This document shows positions 10,659-25,600 of a DNA stretch of 64,000 bases, one piece after another (within the stretch, counting starts at the first letter, position 1; each line of letters starts with the position of its first letter). The position numbers were made by a program, and so were the translations under genes. A model generated the notes under the pieces. The model was not told the DNA's origin. It made no database searches and saw only the letters and a list, made by a program, of their open reading frames with translations. Source of the DNA: Pocillopora verrucosa (Eukaryota > Cnidaria > Anthozoa > Scleractinia > Pocilloporidae); NCBI RefSeq assembly GCF_036669915.1, contig NC_089312.1, positions 17,080,317 to 17,144,316 on the forward strand, in the 5' to 3' direction.

Positions 10659-13600
10659 TCAAATACTATTACACAAAGCCTTGGCACACAACTGTCGACC
10701 TTCCGTTGTCTTCATGTTACACAACCCCAAAAGTACATCGGGTGTGTTTTGAAGACTAGGTGATAATTCCAATATTTCCTTTACCTGAAATGGTATAAGT
10801 ATGCTAGTTATGTTACCATTCGACCCCAACGAGTGACTAACATCTAACTTCTCCTTACAATATCACCCACAAATCACACATTAAGGTCATGACGATAAAG
10901 GAAATAAGCAACCAACTAAAGAAGCTTCTGATTGTTAAACAAATACTCCCTGTCAACAACTTAAGAAATTTATAGAGAACAGAATAGAGAATATTTATAC
11001 CGATGTTAGGGTGTAAAGGGTCAAAAAACGAGTCATTCTTTAAGGGGATGTGAACAAGCCAGAGATAAACCAGTATACTCCAAATAGTGACATTCAATTT
11101 TTTTCTAAACTCATGAGCTTTCCCAAGGTTTTGCTGAATAAATCTTTAAAAGAAACTGCATAAACTGCCAGTTTATGCAGTTTCTTTTAAAGATTTATTT
11201 ATAGTATAAATTGCTTTATAGGAAATCAAAAAGTGTAAGTACTCTGTTTAACATATTGTCCTGCAAGTACTGTATAAAAAGTTACTTGAGGCGTTATTAT
11301 GAAACTTTAATCCTTCTCTAAGTGTTGAAGGTTAAGAAAGGCTTGAACGAAAGGGATGAAAGAATGAGAAGTGGTCCTTGACCCACAATTTTGACTAAAA
11401 AAATTAAAACTACATGTACCTACCAAATCTTCTGGAAGACAGGCTGATAGGGGCCCAACGATGGTTCCAATACTGGCGACAGCTTGTTGAAGGAAGGACA
11501 CCAATAGTGCTGGCACTGGTCCAACCTCGGTGGTTTTAACGGTGGCAATAAAATCCTCACAAAAGCGAACTAATCAATAGATCGAAATAGAGGTCAATAT
11601 CTTAACTTTCGGAACTCGGCACAATGTGATGTTTACTGGTAAAAAAATACAGATAAAACGTGATAATCTTCGCAGTCATGTCATTACAATCAAACGCTGT
11701 CTACGTTTCAAAATAAACGTACCAAGAGTCTGTTGGACGCGTGATGAAGACGTGGAATTGAAGAGAGAGGGAAAACTGTCCAACCTCTGTATTTTAGCTG
11801 GGCTTTAAAAAAGAAAGAAAGAAAGAAATCAAACTAGTTGAACTAAATTAAGAGACCTTGACTTGATATTTGAATAGCCAGTTAATAAGGAACAATACAC
11901 CTCAGTCTTGTTCACATTTCTTACCGCTCGATTTCGCTATCAGTTAAATCTCCTTTCGACAGTGTATGTTCTATGGTCATTCCCAAACACACAGCGTGTG
12001 CCATAAGCCGAGCGATAGCCCAACCCTGGAGGGAAGAAAATGCACGTCTGTGTCATTAATCAAGTTTAAGGTCAAATTGGCCCAATATCGACCAGACTTA
12101 CCAATGCAGCATTCATTAACGTTTTCTTTTGGCCAACCGGGAGAAGCGTAAGCTGAGCGTTAGCCGTCACTTTAATACAAGTGGCATAAAGGAGCTCTGC
12201 CTCGAACACCTTTACTTTACGTGACTTCTGCAAGCCTCATGTTTCTCCCGAGAGGAAACATCTACGACTGTTACGCATTTTAAGGTCACGGTCTTTTTTT
12301 CCGTTCTAATAGACCTCGATTTCTCCTCTGTTCTCAATGAAGAGAGAAACCAAACATGCTTGATCAATATCGCGGAACAAAGGGGAACAAAGCGGGTAAT
12401 ATAGGCCCATATGTATGTGTGCTGATTGGATATGAGAATACACCAGTGTCCAAACAATTAGGAAAAACCGATATAAACAACTGTACCTTTGGGTCTTCTA
12501 ATATTGTTTCAGCTTCTGCGTGATTCATAACCATTGGCATAACTTTTTCAAGAAAGCAAGGCACTAAGCTTTCAGAGTCAAACGTTAAAAGACAACTGGC
12601 CAAGTCCGCTAATAAACAATAACGAAAAAAAAGACAGTTTGGACAATGCAACACTATTTCAATATACATTTCAAATATAACATTTTAATTTTCATAACGA
12701 ATACAGAAATAAAAATTGCGTAAACGAAGAGGAGTTTAACGGGGTAGGGGTGAAAGAAAGCTAAACGAGACCGAAAACTGCACATGTGAGTGAATTTTCC
12801 TTCTCGAGAGACATCATCAGACAACTCAAGGAGTAGGAAAAAAAAGACAAAGAATGGAAATTTAAGCTAATTACACCCGAACAAATCTCGTCCAATTTTC
12901 ACTTAAACAAGGGCAGGGAAGGGAGAGGCGCCCAGGGAAGGATTTCTTCTGCAGTAGTCTGCAAAAGAAATTACGCCTTCGGCTCACTGACAACCTCCAA
13001 TGTAAACTGGACGTTACTGAACTAAATGTAATAACTGACCTGCCAGTAAGATATCTTCATGTCGGTTGCACTTCAACACCTCCTGATTCAGAGAGAAATG
13101 AAAACGATTGGTTGTGATGCTAAGACTGAATTCCCCATATAGGCCTTCATCCAAAAGCGATTTCTCCATGATATTTTATGAATCAGGTTTAAGGCCTTTA
13201 ACGTATGCTATATGCACACGTGTGTTGCGACACTGGATTGGACTTAGAGATCTTCCTGAGGTTATCAAAACAAGACCTTTGATAGACTTAGCCCTTAAAC
13301 TCCCAAGATCTGATTGGAAATTAGTAACGCGAATTTGGTGTTAGATCAAGAACACAACTTCTACCTGATAAGAGCGAGTATTCTCATCACCTGTTTCCTG
13401 GATAATGACTGGATGTTATAGAGGGGAGGTTACATGTTAATCACTTCTGGGAGATAAGAGTTGCAGGGAGAGATTGCAAACCATCAGTGAAGAGTCGGCA
13501 ATGTACGAGAGAGAAAATTAAACTTAATTCATTGAACAACAGATTCGCACTGAACCGATCGTGACAAGAGCGCGCTAACCTGGACTATAGAGTAAATGAA

Positions 13601-16600
13601 CCACTCATTTCCTCCCGTAATTAACAAATGTCTGAACTGTTCAAGTGTCTTACTACTCAGCTGACGCGCTTTGACAACGCTTGAAAACAATGATGCGAGG
13701 GTCTGTAGAGAAACCAGACAAGGAAAACATGAAAACATATGGTGCAAAATAACTTAACAAACCAATCAGAAAGAGCTTTATGCCATAACTAAATCATCAT
13801 CATCAATTCACATCCTCATCTTTACTTTCATCTACCAATGAAATAGATTTCTCCTGAGGTATTTTCTCCGTACTAGTATCTAGTTTCACAAACTGTTTCA
13901 GTAAGCTTTGACCAGAGTGACCCAAGACTTATCTTTATCTACAACCTTACCTTTGACACAGGCTTGCCTTTAGATATCGGGTTGTCAATCTCCCACGTGT
14001 TGTCTGCAGAGTAAACAGACACAGACGGTTGAAATGGCTCAAAGAGTTGACTTTGAAAAAATTAAATTATCAGGATTTACAACAAATGGAGAAATTACCC
14101 ACACTGGATAAGTTGTAAGTTGTTACCTTTACCCTCAACACTGGATGACATCGTCTTCATAACTTCACACAACATCGCGCACCTGTAAAACAAGACAATT
14201 GTGTAAAATGACTTCTTGTTCTTCTTGATGTTAATTTTGTTATTTAGCGTTGTTCTTTCAACGAAGAGACGAGCCACAAATTGGACTCAGCCTCACCTCA
14301 GCAATTCCATTTGAAAATAATAAGGTAACACAAAAACCGTTTAGTGTCTGATTAATCCGGTCTGAAAATTTCCAAAAAGAAAAAATGCGCATTCACGAGT
14401 TATCGGAAACAGCGTCACATCCATAAACGACCTCGTTTGTTCCTACAACAATTACTTCATGATAAAATAATTTACCTTTCTACAAATCCTTGGGAAAACC
14501 CTCTTGGATTCACAGGCTTTACAAGGAATCCGACTAGCCTACAAAAAGTATAATAGAAAAATTACTAAAGCAGTTAGTTGAATTTCAGTTTGGGTCTACA
14601 TTGACTTGCTTATACATGTAAAAGGGTGGTTTTACGAAAACTGCCTTTAAACTGAGCGTAAGTGACATTTGTCATAGGTATTATTTTCTTTGAGTTGATT
14701 TTCCAGGACTGCACATCACTGAACCACAAATGGAACGAGTGATTCAAGTTTAAAGATTGTTGGTACATGTATAATGGTTTTACCGCATAGGATGCTTTCT
14801 TTCTTCCGCAGTCAGGGTGTGAATGTGCCCACAGCTCCATGAACAAGCACAAACCGCCAGTGCGGGTGCTTCGTACTTGAGAAGTTCACACAATTTCTGA
14901 AAAAAATAATGATGAACACAACAATACAATGGAGTTAAGAATCCTGAGAGCTATGTTTCATCAGAGGATTCAGAGAAGACCCTTAATCAGAACAACTGAA
15001 AATCGCTAACTTATAAGACAAACCATATCCGTTCACAGGTTATTGTCCTCAGAAATGATTAAAGGAGCTAGACAAAACGTGGCTCCCAAAAGATATGAAC
15101 ATTTAACAGTTATTTCACAATTGAGGCGAGCAACACAAATTGGAGAACTTCATTATAATGCTAAAGACAAATAAATGTAATTCCCTTCTTGGTAACAGAT
15201 AAGTTTTCAAGTAATTGTTGAAAGCAATCCACGATTGTACTGTGTTCTCTGATTAGTTTAGAAAACTCACGCCGCCCTCTCGACCGATCAGATGCAAAAC
15301 TAAAACCAATCGTGCGTTGGTCACTACATGTCTACATGTACTTTGAGTTCTCATTGGCTTCTGGTATTGTTTTCCTTTGCTCTGAATGACCATTGTGGTT
15401 ATTTTGCTTTAGGAATTTCGACACTCAGTTGAAAACAGCTCCAGTATGATTTGTCTGTCTTAGTTTCCATTTGCCTCTCCCTTTTTTTCCTCTTTTTAAG
15501 TTTTCCTTTCAGAAATGTCTACTTTCTTTACGTTATTCGACAGTAACTAGTAAGGGGTTGCAACCTGAGATATCTACAATTTCTATGAGCAAATCAACAC
15601 ATCAGCTCCCAGAGCTTATTTACATGTAACCTCTCCTTGTAATATCATACATCATCCAACGAAAAGGAAAAGAAAATTCACAATCTGATCATACAGTTAG
15701 AGCAGATTCTCTTGCTAAAACACCATCTTGTCCAGTAAGAACGTTTCACTGCAAGAAGGAAAAATTAGTAAGCAGATTTTGGAAGTTTTTGGGTTAAGAC
15801 AGATTACCTGTAGATGATCAGGAGGAACTGCTTTTGACTCCCACTGCGATGCTTTCAGCACATCATGTAGGGCACTGGATACGTTCGTACAATGTTCATC
15901 CCAATTAGCTTGACTGAGAAAAATATACATCAAAAATGAAATATACGTAAGCAGGGTGACGTGTCAAGTTACATAGTAACTTCGTCCAATCCTGTACGAA
16001 AGCGCATAACTTCTACCTGTATAATTTATGTGGACTTTATGTGACAGTTTAAATAATGAAATGACTTTCTGCTCTTCACTTTTCTCAGACAACGTGCAGT
16101 CCCTTCTTTACGAAGAAGTCCCCGTGCGATTAAAAAGAAACATCAGTGAAAAAAAAAAGATGTTAGTGCGTCGCGCGGAACTTTGGGAGTTAATGCACCT
16201 AGGAAGGCTGCTAATACGTACTCTGCACCTTTCCGAAAGTCAGCTGCAATTGGTTTTCACCGTCAGCAAATGAAATCAAAAGAGAAAAGGCAACTTGTCA
16301 AACTTTCACCGAGACGCTAAGAGGTGCATACATGCGTGTGAGCCAAAATATCTCAAAGAACATAAAGTCTCTTCAAACCTGGGCAAGTTGTTACTTTTAA
16401 AGTCAGAGTAAATTTTTCAATATCCTGGACGCCATCTTTTTCTGGAGACACCTTCCCAGATTAACCTTATATACTCTAACGACATCCATACCCATAGCTG
16501 TACTCAGAGTGTGGTCTCACTATTAACTGCACGGTGAAAATATTCTCATTACGATGATAAAAAGTCTGAGCGACCCATGTTTGAGAAAAATGGCGCAATT

Positions 16601-19600
16601 TTCAAACGAGCGTCAAAAGTAATCCAAGATTGCAATGGTTTTATTTCACTACCCTTTGTAATTAGTGACTTTCATCTACCAACAATTAATTCACACAACC
16701 ATGCAAATGCAAACTAAACCAATCTCAACTACTTAACCTGCTGGTTACAACGGTTAAGGCAGCTAGCTGGGTTCTCTTAGGAATTCTTACCGCTTCATTG
16801 TGACACTAAAGTTTTTTTTTGACAAGTCTAATCAGGTGTGTAAACCACAAGACTGAATTAATTGACTTTAATCGACGAATACTTAATCACAAACTTCTAA
16901 CAGTGACAGAACAAAACGGGACGGCCACGCTTAGTAAAACACAACGAGTACATAACGAGTCCAAGTTCCAACATGGCGGTTCTCTCGTGCAGTCGAGCAC
17001 GTTTTTTAACATGTCTCTGCACATGTGCCGCACGCACACCGCAGGTTAATAGGATTGCGGTCTAAACTACTAGTCACCAGATTCCACATCAGGAGTTTCA
17101 ATAAAAGGCAGTTACTAGCGATCTACCACCGCCTTTAACACTTTAACTCCCAGAAGTGATTAACACCTAACTTCTCCCCATAATATCCATACATTATCCA
17201 GCAAAAAAGGTAATGAGATTACTCAGACTTATCAGGTCGAAGTTGTCATCTTGATCAAACACCACATTCTCGTAACTAATTTAACAAGGAAATGTGTAGC
17301 AGCTAGAGGGGAGAATTAACAATCAGATCTTGGGAGTTAAAGGGTTAACGCCTCTCACTGCCGTCTGTTTAGCCTGCGAACAGGCTCCCATGTTTGAAGT
17401 TACCTTTACGGCACAGACGCCTTTTACACCATCGACAGCCGCTTACGAAAAAAAAATTATTGAAACCTCTGTGTCTTTTTCTTTATATACTTGATTTTTT
17501 AGTAAGTTTCGCTTTTTCAAGACACTCAACTAAAAAGCGCTCTACTGGTTACAGGTTAAATAACTGTACCTTGCAGGGAAGGCTGAGTTGCTGAAGAACA
17601 TATTAAGTAATTCGTTGACGGCTGCTTGATTGGGTGTGTGTTGTGTATCAGGAATGAATGATCTCCATTTGTCAATGCCAGGTATGTGACGTAAAATCCA
17701 CTGAACCACAAACGGAGTCGGTAATCGATTCTTAGAAACTTCAGAAATGACCTGACCAATAAGAGTACGAATTTCTTAAATAATCGCAACTAGTATAATT
17801 GCTCATGTGAGTCTAGAGATTCTCGGCTCTACTTGGTCAGGATTACGTCACTCCTCGCTATAATCACCCCGCGAGCCCGAGGTGGTTACGACAGGAGCGC
17901 TTAACTTTCCGGATAGGGCTGGCCGCAAATGGCTTCTTTTTAGTCATTTTAAGCCTATTGAATACTTAATTACGAACGAATTTTAACACGGCCACTACAT
18001 AATATCTCATTTCATTGAGTTTTTTCTTCTGTCATCTGCAATTTAGATTGATCATATGATCTACACTCCCAGGCACATTTGTTGGGACACTTTCTGCCCG
18101 CCCCTCTCAGTGTTGGTCTGCAAGATGACATGGACACATTGGCAACTGATAACATTGGAGGGGGGAGAGGGGCGGAAAGAGCGTCACAAACGTTCTTCAC
18201 GAGAATCGTCCCAACTAACTATGTCTGAGAATGTAGGTGCGAGATTTCGGGTCTGGTTCTTGATGCATGACAAGTTAAAAGCAAAGAAATAGACTACAAT
18301 TTAAGTTTTAGCTCTAATAATCACCAAAACAACTGTACTAAAACATTAATTCACCTCATGCTCGGTAAATGTTGTTGAAAAGGCCCCGTCATCTCGGGGA
18401 ATATCCAACAATATTCACTTTGCCTTCACCGAACACTTGTCAAATAATATAGGATAAGTTTTTTAAAAAAAGGAGAAGTAACTAGACTCAAACTCACCTT
18501 GGAGCCATATACTTGTCCAATATGACACAGCAACAAGAAAGACGTGTTAAATAACTCCCCTCTGATGCTTCCTTTTTTAACTACAACAAATCAATTTCAC
18601 TGGTTTAATTTAACCAACAAGAGATAATCAGTTTGTTTTTCGGATCAGGACAATCATTTGGAAAGCACTGTGAAAGAGCATGATTGATCAGCAAGGTTTA
18701 TAGTTGAGCGAAAGAAACTCAACTCGTTATATTATTATTCCCACTCACCGTCTTCTTTTTCTGTAGCAGGGCGAAGAGTTTGTTCTGTAACTCTACAAGG
18801 CAAAAAAGTTGAGGCAGTCACTAGGAGTACTTTTTCAAAACCAATGCTTACTGTTCTAGAGAATTAACATTAGAATTTAGTTAAATGACACTTGAACATA
18901 TAGTAAACTGCCATGAGCCCAGTTCTAAGGTGTTCATTTTTGGTCAACAGTCAATCTCATGAGTGCAAGTGTACTTAGCCAAATTACAGCTGTCATCTCT
19001 AGGTTCACAAGCAATTTGGCGACCATCATTTTCAGAAGTGCTGAGCAGTTTTCCCTCACTGATCCAATTGGTTTTAAATGGGTGCCTGGAATGTGGACCC
19101 ATGAATGAGTTTAAAGGTATTGCCAGCCATGAGGTAGTATTCTATCTATAAGGCTGGCTAGACAATGAGGAACCCCTGAGCATCCAACTTTCACTTTCAA
19201 TAGACTAAAAGGTAGGGGAACAGCCAATTGTTTACTAAACAAAGGAAGGACAAGACTTTTTGGTCATGGCTACAATACTGATTGCAGTTAAAACAATACA
19301 AAATCAACAACCATTAGTGACAAAGCTTTAAAATCTCCTTACCTGACAAGCCCATTTATAAGGCTCGGAAGTTTTCCCACACTTGCTGCAGCAACTGTCA
19401 TCCATCTAAATTTCTCCACATTCAACAAAGGGTTAAGAAATTTTTCATCTCTGCTGCTAAGATCAGATTCCAAAGCCTGACATAAAAAAACATCATCATT
19501 TAAAATTGAACAGGATCATACAAACCTGTTCATTGCACATGCACTCACTGAGCTGGTGATAATCATTAATGACTACGACATTGATGAAAAAAAAAAGATG

Positions 19601-22600
19601 AAAAAATATTATAACTAATACAGGTGAAGACAATACAATCAAACCACTTAATACATTTCTTCTTAATACAGATATGACTGTATCTCTACTGAAATTGTTG
19701 TATGGGTGATAAGGTGTTGATGAAACTCACCATTATTATTTCCATTATTTTGCTTTCTGAAATACAAATACAAACAGACAACATTCACTTTGTCTCACCT
19801 CAGAATGACAGTTAAAGGAAATGGGAAACACATCAGTAACTGAAACAATCCGACAAAAATTGCTTCGTTTAATACACAAACCTTCATCTTGGATCTGCTG
19901 GGCTGGATGATTATAAGACACTTGAATACTTAACAAGTCTTGTGCTTCATTTGACAACATTCTAAAAAAAGGAGAAGGGATTGATGATAAGTTTTGCAGA
20001 GTGTTAGCATGACAAAAAAATGAATGATCAGGCCAACAGGTGTCTGGACCCCTTTTACAGAAATCTAATCAACTGAATGGTAGAACAACCTAACATGCAA
20101 ACAATTGAGGGGAAATAGGAATGAACTGTTGGAGGGATGCAACTAATAAGTGTCTGCAAAGATGAACACATAAATCACACAAAAGCATAAAAACTGCAAT
20201 CCATGTCTATGGTAGCACAAAATAAAATAAAACTGTTCTGTAAAAAAAAAACAGACTATATCATTAAGGAATACCCGTTAGCATTACAAGACGAAATGTT
20301 GAGTGTAAAACAAATGTAATCAAAGCATGTTCTTCTCACTCAAATGATACAGCAACCTATTTACAATCACAAAAAAAGGCCTGGAGGGATAAATGCATCT
20401 TTGCGTAATAGCTTACTTGTGTCTTTTGTAGATGAAATTGTGAGGAAGAGCAGAAACAAACCTTTGGGACACAAGCTGTCCAATCCTATCAACCATCTGT
20501 TGATTGAGGTCTTTGCAGTACTGCTGAATCAATTCTTTGTAACAGTTGCATCTGCAAGGTATTGGGTAGTAATCACAGAAAAATATAGAATATAAGAAAC
20601 TTCTCTTAAAAATGGCCTTCTACATGTAAACTAAACATTAGTTTATTTCTACAGCCAGGAAAAGGTCTAACAATGAAATTAAAAGAAACTACAAGCTGAC
20701 TTAACATTTGACCAATAAAAAGAAATGGCTCTTTCTGGCCTGCCTAGGATAAAAAAAAAAGGCTATTGGATAATACCATATATAAAGCTGATTCTTTAGT
20801 AATCTGAGCGTGTACACTGGGTTATCAACTAATGATAGTCTTAAAAAAACTTTATTTTCTAACTTGCACTTCTGGTCTGCATCATCCAACAGGGGAGCAA
20901 ACTGTAGCAGTTGTTGAAAAGCAGTATGTGCAGCAGAGTGCTCCACAGGACTAGGCTGAAGTTGAACAGGAGGCTGAGATCTAGACTCCAACAAGCGAAT
21001 CACTATGGGGACCTACAAACAGGTATCAGTAGTTAATAAGAAAGAAAATCTAAGAAAATATGTACAGGTATTGTGATAGAAACACCAAGGTTAGGAGGGA
21101 GGAACTAATCAACCTCTTCTCACAGAGTCTAACACAAATTTGCCCAATTTTTAGAACTTTAAGTATTCATATGACAGTAAAGGTGGTGGAAGCCACATTA
21201 TCATTAAGTACTAAATCACCAACTGACCTTCAGGAATAAAAACCCAGTCCACAGTATCATTTCCATTGATTTCTCAGGAGCTCCTAGCAGCCCAACTAAG
21301 GCTGATCTTAGAAATTCCAAGTATAGCTGATGCCTTGCAACATTCTTGGAAAAACAAAATTATATTAGACATCAGCCATTGGTAATATTCAAACCACATT
21401 TACTCCAACACTATTCATCTTTCAGAAATTGTCAAAGAAACTGGCAGAATTTACTTAAGTGCCACCTTCTACTGGAATATACATCCTAACAAGTTCCCTT
21501 AAAAAAATCAGGATGAACAGCCCTTAAAATAGGGCAACCATGTGGCTTAATAAAGGTTGCATTGCATGTGCAAATGGGTCATTAAAATATTTTTTGAATG
21601 GATAGCAATAACCTAACTCTGATGACAACTTCCAGTAAAGTTGTCAAAACATCAGCCACTGCTATTGACAACATCCCCAATTAGACTACTTACTGATAAA
21701 ATGTTATTCCTAAAAAGTAAAAAAATCACTTAAATGCAACAAAAACTTGTTAACAACACTTTTTCCAGAAAAACTAGCTGGATTAGAATCTCCCTTAAAT
21801 CCTGCTCAATCTATTCTACAAGTATTCTTCCAAAGTGATCGGCTGAAAAATTCAATCCTTGACAAATCTATGTATTCAAAAACTAACCAAACATGTGTTT
21901 GAACAAGGGCTGACTTGTTAAGATAAAACCTGTAGCATTTTTCCATTCAAACTAGAAGAAAATTTTGCAAACAAAAACATTTTCAAGAAAAACTTGCAGG
22001 AGTAAATGGAATTAAAAGATACTGACTGACAGTATAACTACTTGGAAGCAGCAAACAATCTTAAATAATGTATGTCAAAATCAAAGTTAGCTAATAATAT
22101 CTAATATCATACCTGAGTATGCATAGTGCTTTCCATCACATCAGCAACTTGATGTGGAGTGTAAAAAGGACTTACTAAGACCTGAAAAACCAAGTATGAG
22201 TATAAGGAACACATAGTCTGCTTACGAGACACAATTCCCATCCTCCCAGAGTCTATTCCAGTTCCAGTAGCAGGAAGCATGTGGGAGTATTACTACTGAT
22301 CACCTTGACAGGATGCCAGTTCATCATAGTGTTACCAGCCAGAATTATTCTGACCTTTCCTTGATAGTTTGCCTGTACTAATTTTAACTCATGGGTTGAG
22401 AGAGGCACTGTGGAAGTTGAAACTTGAACCTGGACCTTTTGATCCATAGACTCATGTCCTGACCAATAGATAGCTACTTGACCCTTAAACCCCTAGAAAT
22501 GACAAGCATCTAATTTCTCCTTACATTATTGCTGCTAAATCAAATATTTAGTTCATGAGAGTAGAGAAAATGATTGCCAAAGGAGCTCGTGATCGTGAAA

Positions 22601-25600
22601 AGAATTCTCCTTGTCAGTACCATAGGAAATCTATAGAAAACAGTAAGGAGAAAATGCATACTGATGCTAGGATACAAAGGGTTATTGCATGTTATTACAC
22701 ATGTAGGTGAACTTAATTGTCTATGATTGCAGCTCACTTCCAAGAATCATTTCTTTCCCTGTGCCAAGTTGAAATATAACTTATTCCAGGAAACTGTGAA
22801 ATACACAGCGAATGAAATTGTGAATCAAAAAATTGAAGTTTGGTGGTCTGACCTGAAACTGAGTAATAATCTGGATAGGCATGTTAGGAACATGCCCTGG
22901 ATTGATGTCACCACTCCCTGATGAAGAATTCAAGCTCTGTAACCTTTAAATGAACACAATATTTATTAATCATAATAAATGTGTAAGAAAAACATCCCTT
23001 ACTCATTCTTTGGCAAAAAGGAACACTGTGCATAGCCTTGACTAAAATGTTTTGAATCTATTGTTACTGATTGGCTGGTAAGTTTTATTTATAGACTGAT
23101 AGTAATGAAATAAAAATAAATTTCCTTGCATATGATATAAAACTGAATAACTGGATATCTCTAGAGATTCAAAAATTTGGTTAACACAAAAAAAATTACT
23201 AGAAGGATTAGCTAGATATATATAAGAGGACAGATATAGATCTCTTTCGTAAAAGACAGGCCAAATCAATAACAATAAATTTATTTGCACATCATGGTAA
23301 AATTTTTCTTAATTTGTCTCTCATACCTACTAAAATTGACCATGAGTTCTTTAATGTAAAGCTGTACTTCAGGAACTACTCCATCAGGTTGCGTCATCAA
23401 AAGGTCTTTCAGATGTGCTTGCAACTGTCTGTCGAGTTCCAATGCTGTGGCTAATGAGAAACAGAAACAGAAACCCTTGGAGCAAGATTTATGTTATTAA
23501 CATGACTCACTCCCACTTAAGCCATTATGCCTGGGGGATCTACCTGTCCTTCACCACAATTTCTAATCTCATGTTGTGGGGATTAGAAATAATTCTCATT
23601 GACATGTAAATCAGGAGAAAATTCTTTTTTCTTACCTTGATCCTCCATCTTTCCTACAATAACCATAGCTCTGTAAGATGATGAACCTATGAGCTGTCCA
23701 AAGGCTCGGTGGCATTTTCCAATATTAGCCAAGTGAAACAGGAGATTGATACCTCCAGACAGACGTATTGACTGCATTATTGAAAAATGCAGAAAGGGTA
23801 GTATAACACAGAGTATGTGAGTTAAACGAAAAAAGATTATCATTCTTCTTCTAACAAAGTTTACTTATGATCTATACATATAATAATGACTTCTGATAGA
23901 ACTAAAGCCAGTTTTCCCAGACATTATGTGCAACTTTGAGAAATTTATAATGAATAATACATGCAGCATTTCACCTAAGTAGATGAAGTGATGTTTATAC
24001 AATAAATAAGTGACCTCTTCTTCAAAGACAAGTTTTATATTAACAAAGGCAGTGTCATCAATGTTTAGTTCCCAAATCAAGGAAATACTGTATATATTTT
24101 CCAAACATCACAAAGAACATAACTACATGTATCAACAGTAAACCCCTCTCTATCACTGTTACATATATATGTGTATTATAAATAACTTAGGTACTAGTCA
24201 GACTAGCACCTTCACCAGTGATGTTTCAAATATAGAGTGCAAAGATATAATTTACAAACCTCTATACACAACTTGAGCAGCCTTGTAGAAACAATAAGAA
24301 GCCAATACAAGATTTTGATGAAAGAAACTGCTAGCTGCAGACATTCCTCATCACTGTCTGGACCACTTTGAAGAGAAAGGAAATCTAGCGCTTCCATATT
24401 TTAAAAATCAACATTTTATCTTACTTTTGTGGTTTCATCAGTTCATGATTAAAAATCAAAGGAAGGAATCAAAGTTGACAGGAAGTTTGGTTTCTTACCA
24501 AAGTGAATTCTCAAATCATCGAAAAAGCTTACATTTTATTCAGCTCAGAAATTATCAGAGTTTAATATCAGAAACAATTTATTTTCAAGGTCACAGCTTT
24601 AGCATTAACATGCTGTATTCATAACTTAAGAAACTAAGAAGGGAAGGGAAGATTTGCCAGAAAACTAAACCTTTCAAAAAAACATTGCTTTATTATTGAG
24701 CAGGTAAACAAAATAAATGGATATATGACAGATTGAAAATAATTAATTTATAGTTCCTCTTCCAAACAGGACCATAAAAATTGGTAAATCTAGAAGTTAA
24801 TCTAGTAATACTTATACTGATTTTAATTTATCAATAACAATAATCACCTTATGATTGGAATGAAACCAAGCAGGAGATCAAGTAGAGCTGATAAGCACTT
24901 GTGTTTAATAATATTCTGAAACTAAAGTCAAACATATGCAATAATTAACAAAAATTTACATCACTAAAGGAAATTGTCAATGAACCTTACAACTAAATAT
25001 TTGAGTATTCAATCAATGAAATACAATGAATCACAATGGACAAAGTGGCATGAGAGTGGGAACTGATATGATTCAAGATAGTCAGACATTTATATGTATG
25101 TTGCTACCAAGAAGAAATTGATCTTTTAAAGGAACTAGATTATACAGGGGAATAACATTCATTTTTTCAGCTTGCTTAAAGTTTAGTGCTTTTTTATGTC
25201 ACTTTTACACCTGAGTAACATGAATTTTTACATCAGCTCATAAACATACCTGATGAACCGCTGTTAAGGCTGATGAGCATGAAATGACCTAGGAGAAAAA
25301 ATACTCATTATGTGTGTATTCTGAGTACTTGGTAGCAGTGATTTCTGTACCACATACCTTAGTAGAAATCCCATGATTAAGATAAGATAATATCAACGTG
25401 CTTGGTGTACTGCCAAATGTAGCTTGTTGAACAAGGCATTCTGTACAATCATGGCAAAATAAAAAAAAAATTAAAAATTAACATCAAAATAAATAAGTTA
25501 CATGAGTAATTATTAGGAAAAATCTCAATAACGCTTCAATAGACTATCGAGCAAACAAGTTTCGAGAAACAGGAACTTAATCAGCGAAATGTTGTCACCT

